From positions 1,136,001-1,200,000 of the forward strand of contig NZ_OX030782.1 of NCBI RefSeq assembly GCF_943733665.1: a stretch of 64,000 bases of DNA, in the 5' to 3' direction. Positions 45,771 to 54,413 of this stretch are shown here, one piece after another. The position numbers and the translations under genes were made by a program. Within the stretch, counting starts at the first letter, position 1. Each line of letters begins with the position of its first letter. Below the pieces are notes generated by a model. That model was not told the DNA's origin. It saw only the letters and a program-made list of their open reading frames with translations, and did not search any database. This stretch comes from Aquimarina sp. Aq107. GTDB taxonomy: Bacteria; Bacteroidota; Bacteroidia; Flavobacteriales; Flavobacteriaceae.

Positions 45771-47588
45771 TTATTTATTAAAATTGTAATTTAGACTAAT
45801 TCTTGTTCCTTTTCCTGGCGCAGAACTTATAAAGATTCTTCCATCTATATAATTCATCCTTTCCTTCATAAAAAACAGTCCCATTCCACCTTCAGCATTA
45901 TTCTTTGGCTTGCTAGGAATTTTGGTTAAATCAAATCCTTTTCCGTTATCGTCTATAGTAATACTTAATATGGATTCGGAGCTGTTAATAGATATTAGGA
46001 TATAGTCTGATTTAGCGTATTTGATAGCGTTGTTAACAGCTTCTTGTGTAACTCGATATAGATTAGTTTCAACCAAAGAATCAAAACGAAGTTCAGTATT
46101 TGATTTATCTTCTAAAATGATATTTTTACTCGTTAGTTTTGTGAGTTCTTTTGCCATTTTTTGTAAGGCAATACTAATCCCATAGTCTTTTAATTCAGGA
46201 GGAGTAAGGTTAAATGTTGCTGTTCTGATTCCAAGAATTAAATCTTTAGATAGTTGTTTGAGGCCTTCTATTTTTTGATTCGTTTTTTCAATATTATTTG
46301 TGTTTATTGATTCGATATTAAATTTTAAAGCAGTAAGCATTTGTCCAATACTATCATGTATTTCTTTCGCAATTCTCTTTCTCTCTTCTTCTTGGGCCTC
46401 TACAATCAAACTAGCATTAGATTTTTGTAATTCCTCCTTTTGTTGATATTCTAGATCATTTAATCTTTCTATTTCTAGTTGTGCTTCTTTTCTTTTAGAG
46501 ATATCGGAACAAAGAACTAGTCTTTCTGCAGTTCCAGATTCTTTAAAAACATTGAGGATCGAAACATCTAACCACATTTTTTTATTATCACTAGAAATAA
46601 ATTCAAATTCTTCATTAAAAACACCTCCTTTATTCTGTGATATGAGTCGAAGTAGTCTATTGGACTGCAGTTCACTTAATTTCATAAGTTCTGCAAGGTT
46701 TTTTTGATAAATTTTTTGATCTATATTTAAAACTTTAGCAAAACGTTCCCCCAGATTTTTTACAATTCCTTGTTCATTAACTCTTGCATATAATAGCGTT
46801 TGATCTAATGCTTTAGTAAGCGAGATAAGTTCTTGGACATTTTCATTTTGAATTTTTCTTAACTTCTCGGCATTAGCGGCCATGTTAGTAGCATCTTTTT
46901 GCGAGATTAATAGATTAGAAATTGTTTTTTTAATACTTAATGCTACCGGTCTAAATAATAAGAAAAATTCAAAAATTAAAACTAAAATGATGAGGCCAAA
47001 AATGATATATTCTATTTTTTTAAGGCTTGATATTTTTTCCTGGGCATCTCTTTCGTATCTATAAACAATAGCATCCATTTGTTTAAGAAAAAGAGGTTCG
47101 TTAAAAGTTACATTGTCCAGATATGGTTTTAATATTTGTTGGTTGACAGAATCATTTTTAACCAAACTAAGTATTTCTGCACTATTCTCATATATGGTTT
47201 CAAAATAAGGCTGTAAAACCAAAAACATTCTTTTTATTTCCGTACTATCATTTTTTCCTTTAGGTATAGAATCATTATATCTTCTTAATCTCTCGTGAGA
47301 TGTTTTCCAAAGTTGTATGGTAGCTTCTAATTCTTCAATATACCTTTTTTTGGATATGCTATCTGTCGTATAGCTAAGTAATAGAATTTCTTTAGTCAGT
47401 TTCTGACTAAGCATCCGCTGTCTACCAGAAATATTAATAATTTTAGAATCGTCTATTTGAGAGTTAAGATATCGTTGGATAAAAAACTGCCCGCCAATAG
47501 TAAATAGAGCAATCGCTCCTAATGCAATAATGTAAATTTTACTTAGGCGATTAAATGTTTGATGATCTAATGATTCCAGTTTGTTCAA
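45771..47588 (-). CDS. NarX-like sensor histidine kinase (PilJ/nitrate-sensing domain, PAS, HisKA_3)
   Basis: 605 residues. Membrane helix 1 (about 17-38), then a periplasmic helical domain with the P-box INISGRQRMLSQK (51-63), the motif by which NarX binds nitrate. Helix 2 (about 187-208) is followed by a coiled linker, a PAS domain (about 245-365) and the HisKA_3 core EEERKRIAKEIHDSIGQMLTAL (His about 412). HATPase blocks are VTQEAVNNAIKYAK, DDNGKGFD and GGMGLFFMKERM. It should phosphorylate the NarL-like regulator at 52884. Genes for nitrite reductase follow the same strand upstream (DUF4202 gene 10 bp away). Nitrate or nitrite as signal is inferred from P-box and context. Confidence 0.88.
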   Translation of the reverse strand: MNKLESLDHQTFNRLSKIYIIALGAIALFTIGGQFFIQRYLNSQIDDSKIINISGRQRMLSQKLTKEILLLSYTTDSISKKRYIEELEATIQLWKTSHERLRRYNDSIPKGKNDSTEIKRMFLVLQPYFETIYENSAEILSLVKNDSVNQQILKPYLDNVTFNEPLFLKQMDAIVYRYERDAQEKISSLKKIEYIIFGLIILVLIFEFFLLFRPVALSIKKTISNLLISQKDATNMAANAEKLRKIQNENVQELISLTKALDQTLLYARVNEQGIVKNLGERFAKVLNIDQKIYQKNLAELMKLSELQSNRLLRLISQNKGGVFNEEFEFISSDNKKMWLDVSILNVFKESGTAERLVLCSDISKRKEAQLEIERLNDLEYQQKEELQKSNASLIVEAQEEERKRIAKEIHDSIGQMLTALKFNIESINTNNIEKTNQKIEGLKQLSKDLILGIRTATFNLTPPELKDYGISIALQKMAKELTKLTSKNIILEDKSNTELRFDSLVETNLYRVTQEAVNNAIKYAKSDYILISINSSESILSITIDDNGKGFDLTKIPSKPKNNAEGGMGLFFMKERMNYIDGRIFISSAPGKGTRISLNYNFNK

Positions 47589-47598
47589 TATGATAAAA

Positions 47599-48183
47599 TT
47601 ATGCGATGGCTTGCTTAATCAAATCTAATCCTTTTTCTGAATATGATATTTTTAGTGCCGCTTGATGCCCTTTTTCAGACATTTTTTTCCAGGTCTTTTG
47701 TAAAATGTCTATGACTTTTTCTGAAGCGTGTTTTTCATAAAAATCAGAGTAATAAAACTTTAGAAAGACAAGGCATATTACATCTTCTAATATTTGAGTA
47801 TCCTCGTCTTTTTTCAGTTTCTTTTTTTGAATTAAAAATGAAACTCGATCTATGACCTCTTGATTATAACCTACTTTTTCAAGTATTTCTGAAGCTTTTT
47901 TTGCATGAAATTTTTTAAGTTCTTCACGCCATTTTAAATATCCCACACGATCCATCGGATAGCTATTTCTAGGGATTTCCCATCTACAGATATGTTGAGC
48001 CCTAGCTGCTAATTGAAGCGCTTCTGATGCTTCTGGAGTAAAATTATCCAGTGTTTGACTCATTCGTTGTCCATAGACTAATTCTTTTGCAATAGATGCT
48101 CCATTAACTATTTCTTTATTAGGATCATTTGCATTTGATGCATCAATGATAGAGAATGCTTCGGTTATTTGAGAGGTTGGCAT
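47599..48183 (-). CDS. DUF4202 family protein of nitrate/nitrite locus
   Basis: 194 residues, soluble. EAFSIIDASNANDPN, then ALQLAARAQHICRWEIPR and YPMDRVGYLKWREELKKFHA and DVICLVFLKFYYSDF match the DUF4202 family. The conserved His/Arg/Asp pattern (AARAQHICRWEIPR, then ANDPN and FLKFYYSDF) looks like a compact helical, possibly metal-binding, HD-like fold; that is my inference. It lies between nirD and the NarX-like kinase on the same strand, 10 bp from the kinase, so it probably belongs to the nitrite reduction operon. No biochemical role is known to me. Confidence 0.8.
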   Translation of the reverse strand: MPTSQITEAFSIIDASNANDPNKEIVNGASIAKELVYGQRMSQTLDNFTPEASEALQLAARAQHICRWEIPRNSYPMDRVGYLKWREELKKFHAKKASEILEKVGYNQEVIDRVSFLIQKKKLKKDEDTQILEDVICLVFLKFYYSDFYEKHASEKVIDILQKTWKKMSEKGHQAALKISYSEKGLDLIKQAIA

Positions 48184-48239
48184 AAAAGTAATATTATTAG
48201 AATACTTGCTAAAGTAATGTTTTTTAGCAATAAAATTCT

Positions 48240-48617
48240 TTATTCTTCGAAGCCAATAAAAACGTTGTCATTTTCTACTTTTATTGGATAGATTGCAATG
48301 GGAGGTAAATCACCATTTAGATTTTCCCCAGTTTCTAAAGAAAAAGTTTTTTTATGAAGAGGACAAGCAACTTTAGGTATGCCGTTATGGTCTCCAATCA
48401 TTCCCCTGCCTAAAACCATCTCGTTTTTTTCGGGTGATAAGTTTTGGCAAGCATACCAGGTGTTTAATCTCTCAAAATTGAATACTGCAATTTGTAAATC
48501 TTTATATTTAACACAAGCTCCTCCATCTTTTGGGAAAGCGTCAATTGAAGCAGCTTTAAACCAAACTTTTACATCTTCTAATTTGATGGTTCTGTATTTG
48601 TTTAGAATTTCTTCCAT
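48240..48617 (-). CDS. nirD: Nitrite reductase (NADH) small subunit
   Basis: 125 residues, Rieske-like fold. VLGRGMIGDHNGIPKVACPLHKKTF matches the NirD family. The first Cys-x-His pair of true Rieske proteins is replaced by GDH, so no complete [2Fe-2S] site can form, although CPLH (second pair) survives. NirD supports the large subunit in six-electron reduction of nitrite to ammonium. It is 24 bp downstream of nirB on the same strand, certainly co-transcribed. Confidence 0.9.
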   Translation of the reverse strand: MEEILNKYRTIKLEDVKVWFKAASIDAFPKDGGACVKYKDLQIAVFNFERLNTWYACQNLSPEKNEMVLGRGMIGDHNGIPKVACPLHKKTFSLETGENLNGDLPPIAIYPIKVENDNVFIGFEE

Positions 48618-48641
48618 TTAATTTTAATTATAAGCTGTTTA

Positions 48642-51161
48642 TTATTTCCAAGGTTCAGGCATTTTTTGTTCTCTTAAGGGAACAAAAACAACATTATCGT
48701 CTTCTTCTTTGCTATTTACAAAGTGATTAAAGCGTTTCATTATTTCAGGGTCATTGACAGCTTGAGTCCACTCACATTTATACTTGTTGACCAAGGTTTT
48801 CATTTCGTTTTCTAAATCTTCAGCAATACCGAGTTTATCATCAATAATAACTTCTTTTAAATAATCTAATCCTCCTTCTAGACGTTCCTGCCATGCAGCG
48901 GTTCTTTGTAATGGTTTTGCTGTACGCATGTAAAACATTAAGTATCTATCTAGATATTTTATTACGGTTTCATTATCAATTTGTTCGGCAAATAATTCAG
49001 CATGTCTTGGTGTAGCTCCACCGTTTCCACCTACATATAAATTCCAGCCACCTTCTACTGCAATTAATCCGAAGTCTTTTCCACGTGCTTCCGCACATTC
49101 ACGAATACATCCAGAAACTCCACCTTTAATTTTGTGCGGAGCTCTAATTCCTCTGTAACGATTCTCTAGTTCAATACCAAAACTTACACTTTCGTCCATT
49201 CCATAACGGCACCAGGTTGAACCAACACAAGTTTTTACTGTTCTTAATGACTTCCCGTAGGCGTGACCACTTTCAAAACCATGGTCAATTAGATCTTTCC
49301 ATATTAAAGGCAATTGGTTTACAGTAGCACCGAATAAGTCGATACGCACCCCACCAGTTACCTTAGTGTATAAATCATATTTTTTAGCTATTTCTCCAAG
49401 TGCTATAAGTTTTTCTGGAGTAATTTCTCCTCCGGGTACTCTTGGAACTACAGAATATGTTCCATTTCGCTGTATATTGGCTAAGAAGCGATCATTAGAA
49501 TCTTGAATAGCGTATTCTTCATTCGCGGTATCAGCATGAATAGTAGCCATTAATGATGCGACAAGAGGTTTACATAATTCACAACCGTGACCACCATTTC
49601 CATGATTATCTAATACTTCATTAAATTTAGTGTATCCTTTTACTTGGATTATTTTATATAAATCTTGTCTGCTTAGATCAAAATGTTCACAAACACCTTC
49701 TTTAACTTCTATACCTAAAGATTTTAAGGTAGCATTGGTTAAGTCAGTTACCATAGGTTTGCAACCACCACAACCAGTTCCTGCTTTAGTACAACTAATT
49801 ACTCCTGCAACATCTGTAGCTTCTCCGTTTTCTATAGCGCTACAAATCTGTTCTTTAGTAACACTTTCGCAAGAACAAATTTGAGCTCCATCAGGTAAAT
49901 CCATTACATCACCTAATAAGCCTCCTTCATCACCTCCACGACTACCTAATATTAGATCTTCTGGTTCTTCAGGAAGTTTCATTCCATTGATATAAATTTG
50001 GAATAAAGAATTATAATCAGAGGAATCACCTATTAAAATTCCACCTAAAAGCCTTTTTCCATCTTTAGAAATGTTTATTTTTTTATAAATACCATTTCGT
50101 TTATTTTCATATATAATTTCATCAATATCTTCTTTAGACAGATTAAGAGCATCTCCAAAACTTGCAACCTCAGTACCAATTAATTTTAATTGGGTAGACA
50201 TATCAATGGATTCTGGCATTTCTGCATCACCACCGGTAATCTGTTGTACAACAACTTCTGCCATATCATATCCAGGAGCTACTAAACCATAAATCATACT
50301 ATTTAGTAAAGCACACTCCCCAATAGCAAATATATTTTTGTCAGAAGTTTCCATTTTTTGGTTGACAACAATTCCTCCACGAGTTCCAACTTCAAGACCA
50401 CATTCTCTAGCAACTTCATCTCGTGGTCGTATACCTGCAGAAACAACAAGCATGTCAACTTTTAGTTCTGTATCGTCAACATATTGTAAACCTTCGATTG
50501 CTTTTTTACCCTGAAGAAATTGTGTTTGTTTCGAGAGGTGTACTTTTAATCCCATGCTTTCAATTTTAGACTGAAGCATATCACTAGCTCCTTTGTCAAG
50601 TTGTCTTGGCATGAGACGAGGAGCAAACTCCACTACATGAGCATTAAGTCCTAAATTTTTAACCGCATTTGCAGCTTCAAGTCCTAATAAACCTCCACCA
50701 AGAACAGCGGCTTCAGTTTTCCCTTGGGCTTTTAATTTTTTAGCATATGCTTCTGTAGCTTCGAGATCTTCTATAGTTCTATAAACAAAAACCCCTTCTT
50801 TATCAATTCCTTCAATTGGCGGAACGAAAGCAGAGGAACCTGTTGCTAGCACTAAATAATCATAGGAATAAATATCTCCTCTATGATTAGCAATCGTTTT
50901 ATCCTCTCTATTGATTTCTGTAATCATTTCTGAAATATGAAGATCAATATTATTATCCTCATACCAATTAGCAGGAGACATACTTAAATCTTCTGAAGTT
51001 TTACCATCGTAAAATTCGCTAAGATGGACTCTGTCATACGCTCGCCTTGGTTCTTCACCAAAAACTATAAGTTTGTAATCTGTAAATTTTTCTGATGCTG
51101 CAAACTTCTCACAGAACTTATAACTTACCATTCCGTTACCTATTACTACTACCTTCTTCAT
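48642..51161 (-). CDS. nirB: Nitrite reductase (NADH) large subunit
   Basis: 839 residues. An FAD/NAD(P)H reductase module (1 to about 400; VVIGNGMVSYKFCEKF, LATGSSAFVPP, AAVLGGGLLGLEAANAV) is followed by two BFD-type [2Fe-2S] segments (ICSCESVTKEQIC and KAGTGCGGC, then HGCELCKP). The siroheme-[4Fe-4S] nitrite/sulfite reductase half follows, with TCVGSTWCRYG, then GGVSGCIRECAEARGKDFG (about 640-695), carrying all four cluster cysteines. It reduces nitrite to ammonium with NADH in the cytoplasm. Its promoter region carries a TAnnTTTG box fused to the shared 16-bp nitrate-island motif. Confidence 0.95.
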   Translation of the reverse strand: MKKVVVIGNGMVSYKFCEKFAASEKFTDYKLIVFGEEPRRAYDRVHLSEFYDGKTSEDLSMSPANWYEDNNIDLHISEMITEINREDKTIANHRGDIYSYDYLVLATGSSAFVPPIEGIDKEGVFVYRTIEDLEATEAYAKKLKAQGKTEAAVLGGGLLGLEAANAVKNLGLNAHVVEFAPRLMPRQLDKGASDMLQSKIESMGLKVHLSKQTQFLQGKKAIEGLQYVDDTELKVDMLVVSAGIRPRDEVARECGLEVGTRGGIVVNQKMETSDKNIFAIGECALLNSMIYGLVAPGYDMAEVVVQQITGGDAEMPESIDMSTQLKLIGTEVASFGDALNLSKEDIDEIIYENKRNGIYKKINISKDGKRLLGGILIGDSSDYNSLFQIYINGMKLPEEPEDLILGSRGGDEGGLLGDVMDLPDGAQICSCESVTKEQICSAIENGEATDVAGVISCTKAGTGCGGCKPMVTDLTNATLKSLGIEVKEGVCEHFDLSRQDLYKIIQVKGYTKFNEVLDNHGNGGHGCELCKPLVASLMATIHADTANEEYAIQDSNDRFLANIQRNGTYSVVPRVPGGEITPEKLIALGEIAKKYDLYTKVTGGVRIDLFGATVNQLPLIWKDLIDHGFESGHAYGKSLRTVKTCVGSTWCRYGMDESVSFGIELENRYRGIRAPHKIKGGVSGCIRECAEARGKDFGLIAVEGGWNLYVGGNGGATPRHAELFAEQIDNETVIKYLDRYLMFYMRTAKPLQRTAAWQERLEGGLDYLKEVIIDDKLGIAEDLENEMKTLVNKYKCEWTQAVNDPEIMKRFNHFVNSKEEDDNVVFVPLREQKMPEPWK

Positions 51162-51180
51162 TAGTTACGTATTTATATAT

Positions 51181-51202
51181 CAAAATTAAGTATTAATACG
51201 TA
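51181..51202 (-). promoter_or_regulatory. nirB promoter: -7 box fused to 16-bp nitrate-island operator
   Basis: The plus strand reads CAAAATTA (51181-51188; TAATTTTG, a perfect TAnnTTTG, on the minus strand), overlapping by two bases TAAGTATTAATACGTA (51187-51202). The -7 box is 20 bp from the nirB start. No -33 TTTG is seen, as expected of an activator-dependent promoter. Further TACGTA units lie at 51166-51171 and 51219-51224. Confidence 0.65.
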
Positions 51203-51267
51203 TTTAAGTAATAAGAATTACGTAATTATCAGTATTGTAAATTAAGAATTTCAAAATAATACATTAA

Positions 51268-51297
51268 AAAACCTGCGAAACTGATTTCGCAGGTTTT
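51268..51297 (-). terminator. Terminator of porin gene
   Basis: A 13-bp stem (51268-51280 with 51285-51297), loop CTGA, followed by T-run on the minus strand. It closes the porin gene before the nirB promoter. Confidence 0.85.
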
Positions 51298-51321
51298 GAA
51301 TTATGGTATTGTTATTATATG

Positions 51322-52629
51322 CTATTGTTTTGGTTTTGGACTCCATTTTAAGAAGTTCGGTTTTACGACTAACATTGCCCATCCCCAGTTTTGTAATCCG
51401 CTAGGATCAGCAACTCCTTTTAGAATTTCCATACTATCTCCAGCAAACATCTGAGAGTATCCTATTTTTAAGGTAGCATATGGTAGTATTTTTTGAGTAA
51501 AAACTAAATCTAGTTCTGTACCTAAGTATGTATCATCAGTTCCAGCAATATCTTCTGCAGCAGAGAAATAGTGAAGTTTTGCCAATAAACTACTGCTTTT
51601 ACCAGTTTTGATCACAGCTTTAGCATAGATATCTTGTAGTCCTACACTATTGGCATGATTCCCCACATAAAAGTAATCCATATATCCATTAAATTTATGA
51701 TTCGTTCCAAAGATTGGGAAGAAGGATGTAATCTCTCCATCTGTTCCTCCATTATCATCACCACTAAGCAGTTCTCCACCTATTCCGAATAAAGTTTTTC
51801 CTGGTTTATAGGTAACCTCTAGACCGGCGTTATATGCTGATAAATCAACTGTTTCTGTGAATTTTCCAGTTTGTGCATATAAGTTTAAAGCTATTTTTAA
51901 TCCTTTAGCAGGTTTAGCAACTAGATGTGTACCAAAGGTTTGTCTATTTACAGTTCCATCAATTGGAGTTTGACCATCGGTATCTAAATTCTGATAAGAA
52001 TTATTTACAAAAAGAAAACTCCCAGAGAATTTAGCCCAGTCTTTATGTAACCAAGCATAAGCCATTCCTTTGTAATCAAATACAGCTCTTGCATTACCAT
52101 CATTATTAGGATCAAATAAAGTATTGATTCTGCTTACTCCATTTTGATTAAAAGAAAAACCAAGATCTAGTTTTAAACCATTCTCATTTTTATACTTGAT
52201 TAATGCAGCATCATGAAACCTTCCTTGCATTGCCCAATCCAATCCACCAAGTATTCTCTGATCGTCATAAGAAAGTGCTTGTCTTCCTATTTTAGTAGAC
52301 CATCCACTGCCAAACTTAAAATTAATCCAAGCTTGGGCTAGTGAGAAACTATTATTGTTATCAGCCGCAGCTATCTGGGGTGTATCTCCCCAAACACTTA
52401 CATCCTGTACACTAAGATATGTAGAAAACTTGTCTGCAGTATATCCAAATTTTAATCGAGAACGTTGTTGTACAAATATAGCTGCATCTACTCCAGCTGG
52501 AGTTAAATTACCAAAACCGTGTAAATACTCTAATCGTGGTCTTATATCTGCATCAATACTTAATTCCTGTGCATTCCCCTTAAATACCAGTACTAGTAAT
52601 AGTATGGTAAAGTATAACTTATTTTTCAT
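51322..52629 (-). CDS. Alginate-export-type outer-membrane porin of the nitrate island
   Basis: 435 residues. A signal peptide (1-20, ending GNAQE) is followed by a beta-barrel of alternating polar/aromatic strands. ADIRPRLEYLHGF, QQRSRLKFGYTADKFSTYLSVQDVSVWG and GWSTKIGRQALSYDDQRILGGLDWAMQGRFHDA are typical of the alginate_exp (AlgE-like) family. The last residues form a terminal strand. These barrels pass anions or small solutes. Placed among nirBD and nrtABCD and with its own copy of the nitrate-island operator, it probably admits nitrate/nitrite through the outer membrane. This is inference from context. Confidence 0.82.
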   Translation of the reverse strand: MKNKLYFTILLLVLVFKGNAQELSIDADIRPRLEYLHGFGNLTPAGVDAAIFVQQRSRLKFGYTADKFSTYLSVQDVSVWGDTPQIAAADNNNSFSLAQAWINFKFGSGWSTKIGRQALSYDDQRILGGLDWAMQGRFHDAALIKYKNENGLKLDLGFSFNQNGVSRINTLFDPNNDGNARAVFDYKGMAYAWLHKDWAKFSGSFLFVNNSYQNLDTDGQTPIDGTVNRQTFGTHLVAKPAKGLKIALNLYAQTGKFTETVDLSAYNAGLEVTYKPGKTLFGIGGELLSGDDNGGTDGEITSFFPIFGTNHKFNGYMDYFYVGNHANSVGLQDIYAKAVIKTGKSSSLLAKLHYFSAAEDIAGTDDTYLGTELDLVFTQKILPYATLKIGYSQMFAGDSMEILKGVADPSGLQNWGWAMLVVKPNFLKWSPKPKQ

Positions 52630-52721
52630 TTCTTAAATTTGTTTGGTGTGAGTATAAGTATTTCTCACAGTTGCTATGTTCTTTTCAATTAATCCTATTA
52701 GCTGATGTATCAATTGAGTAA

Positions 52722-52743
52722 CAAATCTAAGTATTAATACTTA
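52722..52743 (-). promoter_or_regulatory. Porin promoter: -7 box fused to perfect 16-bp palindrome
   Basis: CAAATCTA (52722-52729; TAGATTTG on the minus strand, a perfect TAnnTTTG) overlaps by two bases the perfect palindrome TAAGTATTAATACTTA (52728-52743). The layout is identical to the nirB promoter. It lies 93 bp upstream of the porin start, in the region shared with the divergent response regulator. Confidence 0.65.
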
Positions 52744-52801
52744 TTTTTAATGTTTTTATTAGATAAAAATACGTAGTTTTTCTTTGTGGATTATTAATTT
52801 A

Positions 52802-52833
52802 TTGATTGTATTTTTGAATTATTCTTATCTTTG
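52802..52833 (+). promoter_or_regulatory. Promoter of NarL-like response regulator
   Basis: TATCTTTG (52826-52833), a perfect TAnnTTTG, follows TTG at 52802-52804 or 52806-52808 (21 or 17 bp spacing). The RNA would start near 52840. A TACGTA...TAAGTA site (52861-52873) just before the start codon could give autoregulation. Confidence 0.5.
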
Positions 52834-52860
52834 GATAGTAAGTAGTTTTTTTATAAAGAG

Positions 52861-52877
52861 TACGTAATTAAGTATTA
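52861..52877 (+). promoter_or_regulatory. Candidate autoregulatory site before response regulator
   Basis: TACGTA-AT-TAAGTATTA holds two half-sites like those of the nitrate-island operator, but with 2-bp spacing, ending 6 bp before the ATG. Bound protein here would block transcript elongation or initiation. Confidence 0.35.
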
Positions 52878-52883
52878 GAAAGT

Positions 52884-53567
52884 ATGGTAAGTATTGTATT
52901 GGTAGATGATCATTTTTTAGTTAGAGATGGAATTCGTTCACTTCTGGAGGATGAAAAGCAATATGAGGTTATTGGAGAGGCTTCTGATGGGAGAGAAGCT
53001 ATTGAATTAGTGCAGTCGTTGTGCCCAGATATCGTAATATGTGATATAAGAATGCCAGAAATGTCCGGAATAGATACTGTAAAAGAACTTACGGCGCTAT
53101 CTGTTTCTTCTAAAACAATCATGTTATCAATGCATGATTCTGATGAGTATATTTTACAATCAATTAATGCGGGGGCAGATGGATATCTGCTTAAGGATGC
53201 GGGTAAAGAGGAATTTTTGAAAGCACTGTCTACCGTAAGCAAAGGGAATAAATATTTTAGTGGAGATGTTTCTTCTATATTGGTCAAAAATTTACTTAAA
53301 AATAGTGATGAAAAGGTAGAAGAAAAAGCCTTAAAACCAACTATTGAAGGTAAGAAAGAGAAGAGTAACCCTTTTGACCTAACGAAAAGAGAAAATCAAA
53401 TACTTAAGTTGGCAGTGTCTGGGATGACTAATAAAGATATTGCGGCTGAACTTGATATTAGTAAAAGAACTACAGAAGTTCATCGCTTTAACTTAATGAA
53501 AAAGATGGCGGTTAAAAATGTATTAGAATTAAGTAAAAAAGCCAGAGAATATGAGATGATTCCCTGA
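52884..53567 (+). CDS. NarL/FixJ-type response regulator
   Basis: 227 residues. The receiver domain (1-120) has the acidic pair VDDHF, phosphoacceptor Asp in VICDIRMPEMSG (about 54), Thr/Ser in TIMLSMHDSD and Lys in YLLKDAGKEE. A Lys/Glu linker leads to a LuxR-type HTH (about 160-222; LTKRENQILKLAVSGMTNKDIA and ISKRTTEVHRFNLMKK). It is the natural partner of the NarX-like HisKA_3 kinase at 45771-47588 and the best candidate to bind the repeated TA[AC]GTA operators at nirB, porin, narK and nrtA. It is convergent with the PilJ-protein gene with a 12-bp gap. Confidence 0.92.
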   Translation: MVSIVLVDDHFLVRDGIRSLLEDEKQYEVIGEASDGREAIELVQSLCPDIVICDIRMPEMSGIDTVKELTALSVSSKTIMLSMHDSDEYILQSINAGADGYLLKDAGKEEFLKALSTVSKGNKYFSGDVSSILVKNLLKNSDEKVEEKALKPTIEGKKEKSNPFDLTKRENQILKLAVSGMTNKDIAAELDISKRTTEVHRFNLMKKMAVKNVLELSKKAREYEMIP

Positions 53568-53579
53568 CTTTTAGTTTTT

Positions 53580-54413
53580 TTAATTATTAGCTACATCTTC
53601 GTATAAATTAGTAATTTTATTAAAAGATTTTGTTAGCTGGTTTGTAGTAGCAAACATTTCTTGCAAAGTAAAGTCACCATTTAATAAACCGTTTTTATTG
53701 GTTTGAAATTTTTCCCAATACGACATAACAACGCCTAGTTCTTCTTCTATATCAGTGCTGTTGTAACTACTTATTAATAATTCTCCAATTGTGTTGTCAA
53801 ATTTTTCATAAGTTTCATTTAATATTTTTTTATATTCAGGACTATCTCCTTTAAACATAGTAGTTGCAGTGTAGTATAGACATAGTCGCTGTGATAGCAT
53901 TCGCTGTCTTCCTGATATATTTATTGTTTTTGCTAAATCTTTGTTTTTATTCTGAAAAAATTGATTGTTGTAGTTATAACTGTTTTCTATACTAATAACT
54001 ACATCGTTACAGGTTTTTAATAAATTGGTGTTAGCTTTTACAATCCTTAAGGAATTTTGAGCGTCTGGAGTACTTGCAATGATAGCTTTAAAATCGTCCC
54101 ATAATGTTCTAACTTTTTTTAAGGATAATTTTGTAGAGCTGCTAGAGGCATTTTTAGTAAGTATTTGTAACTGTTTTTCAAATATAAACTTACTAGAGTT
54201 TAATTCCTTTTTTATCGATTGATCATTAATTCCTTTAGCAGTTAATAAATATGCTTTAGAAATCTTCTGTGATAGCATTCGTTGTTTTCCTGAGATATTT
54301 ATAGCCTTCGCGTAACTAATAGTTCCGTATTTGTTCGATTGAGCTGTTAAATAAGTATTTGATATAAGCGTAATAAGGATTGTCAATAAAATTGTAGTGC
54401 TCTTCTTTTTCAT
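53580..54413 (-). CDS. Periplasmic double-PilJ (NarX-type sensor) protein
   Basis: 277 residues. A signal peptide (1-24, ending LTAQS) is followed by two tandem copies of the helical PilJ/NarX sensor domain with P-boxes AINISGKQRMLSQKISKAY (about 37-55) and TINISGRQRMLSQRL (about 162-176). No membrane helix besides the signal, no kinase or methyl-accepting part. The P-box is the nitrate-binding helix of NarX and NarQ, so I infer a soluble periplasmic nitrate/nitrite-binding protein. It may buffer, present the ligand to, or inhibit the NarX-like kinase. It sits convergent with the response regulator and near narK. Its own promoter region contains TACGTA elements. Confidence 0.75.
   Translation of the reverse strand: MKKKSTTILLTILITLISNTYLTAQSNKYGTISYAKAINISGKQRMLSQKISKAYLLTAKGINDQSIKKELNSSKFIFEKQLQILTKNASSSSTKLSLKKVRTLWDDFKAIIASTPDAQNSLRIVKANTNLLKTCNDVVISIENSYNYNNQFFQNKNKDLAKTINISGRQRMLSQRLCLYYTATTMFKGDSPEYKKILNETYEKFDNTIGELLISSYNSTDIEEELGVVMSYWEKFQTNKNGLLNGDFTLQEMFATTNQLTKSFNKITNLYEDVANN

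Noticed and set aside
45771..47588. Type IV pilus-related kinase
   Set aside because: The PilJ-type N-domain is shared with NarX; no pilus genes are present and the gene adjoins DUF4202, nirD and nirB.
51186..51214. NtcA/Crp-type nitrogen regulator site (GTA-n8-TAC)
   Set aside because: The spacing between GTA and TAC in the conserved sites is 4 bp, not 8, and no Crp/NtcA-family gene is in the window; the NarL-like regulator is the better candidate.
53580..54413. Chemotaxis receptor fragment (PilJ label)
   Set aside because: No HAMP or methyl-accepting signalling domain and no chemotaxis genes nearby; the P-boxes and nitrate context fit a NarX-type sensor domain better.
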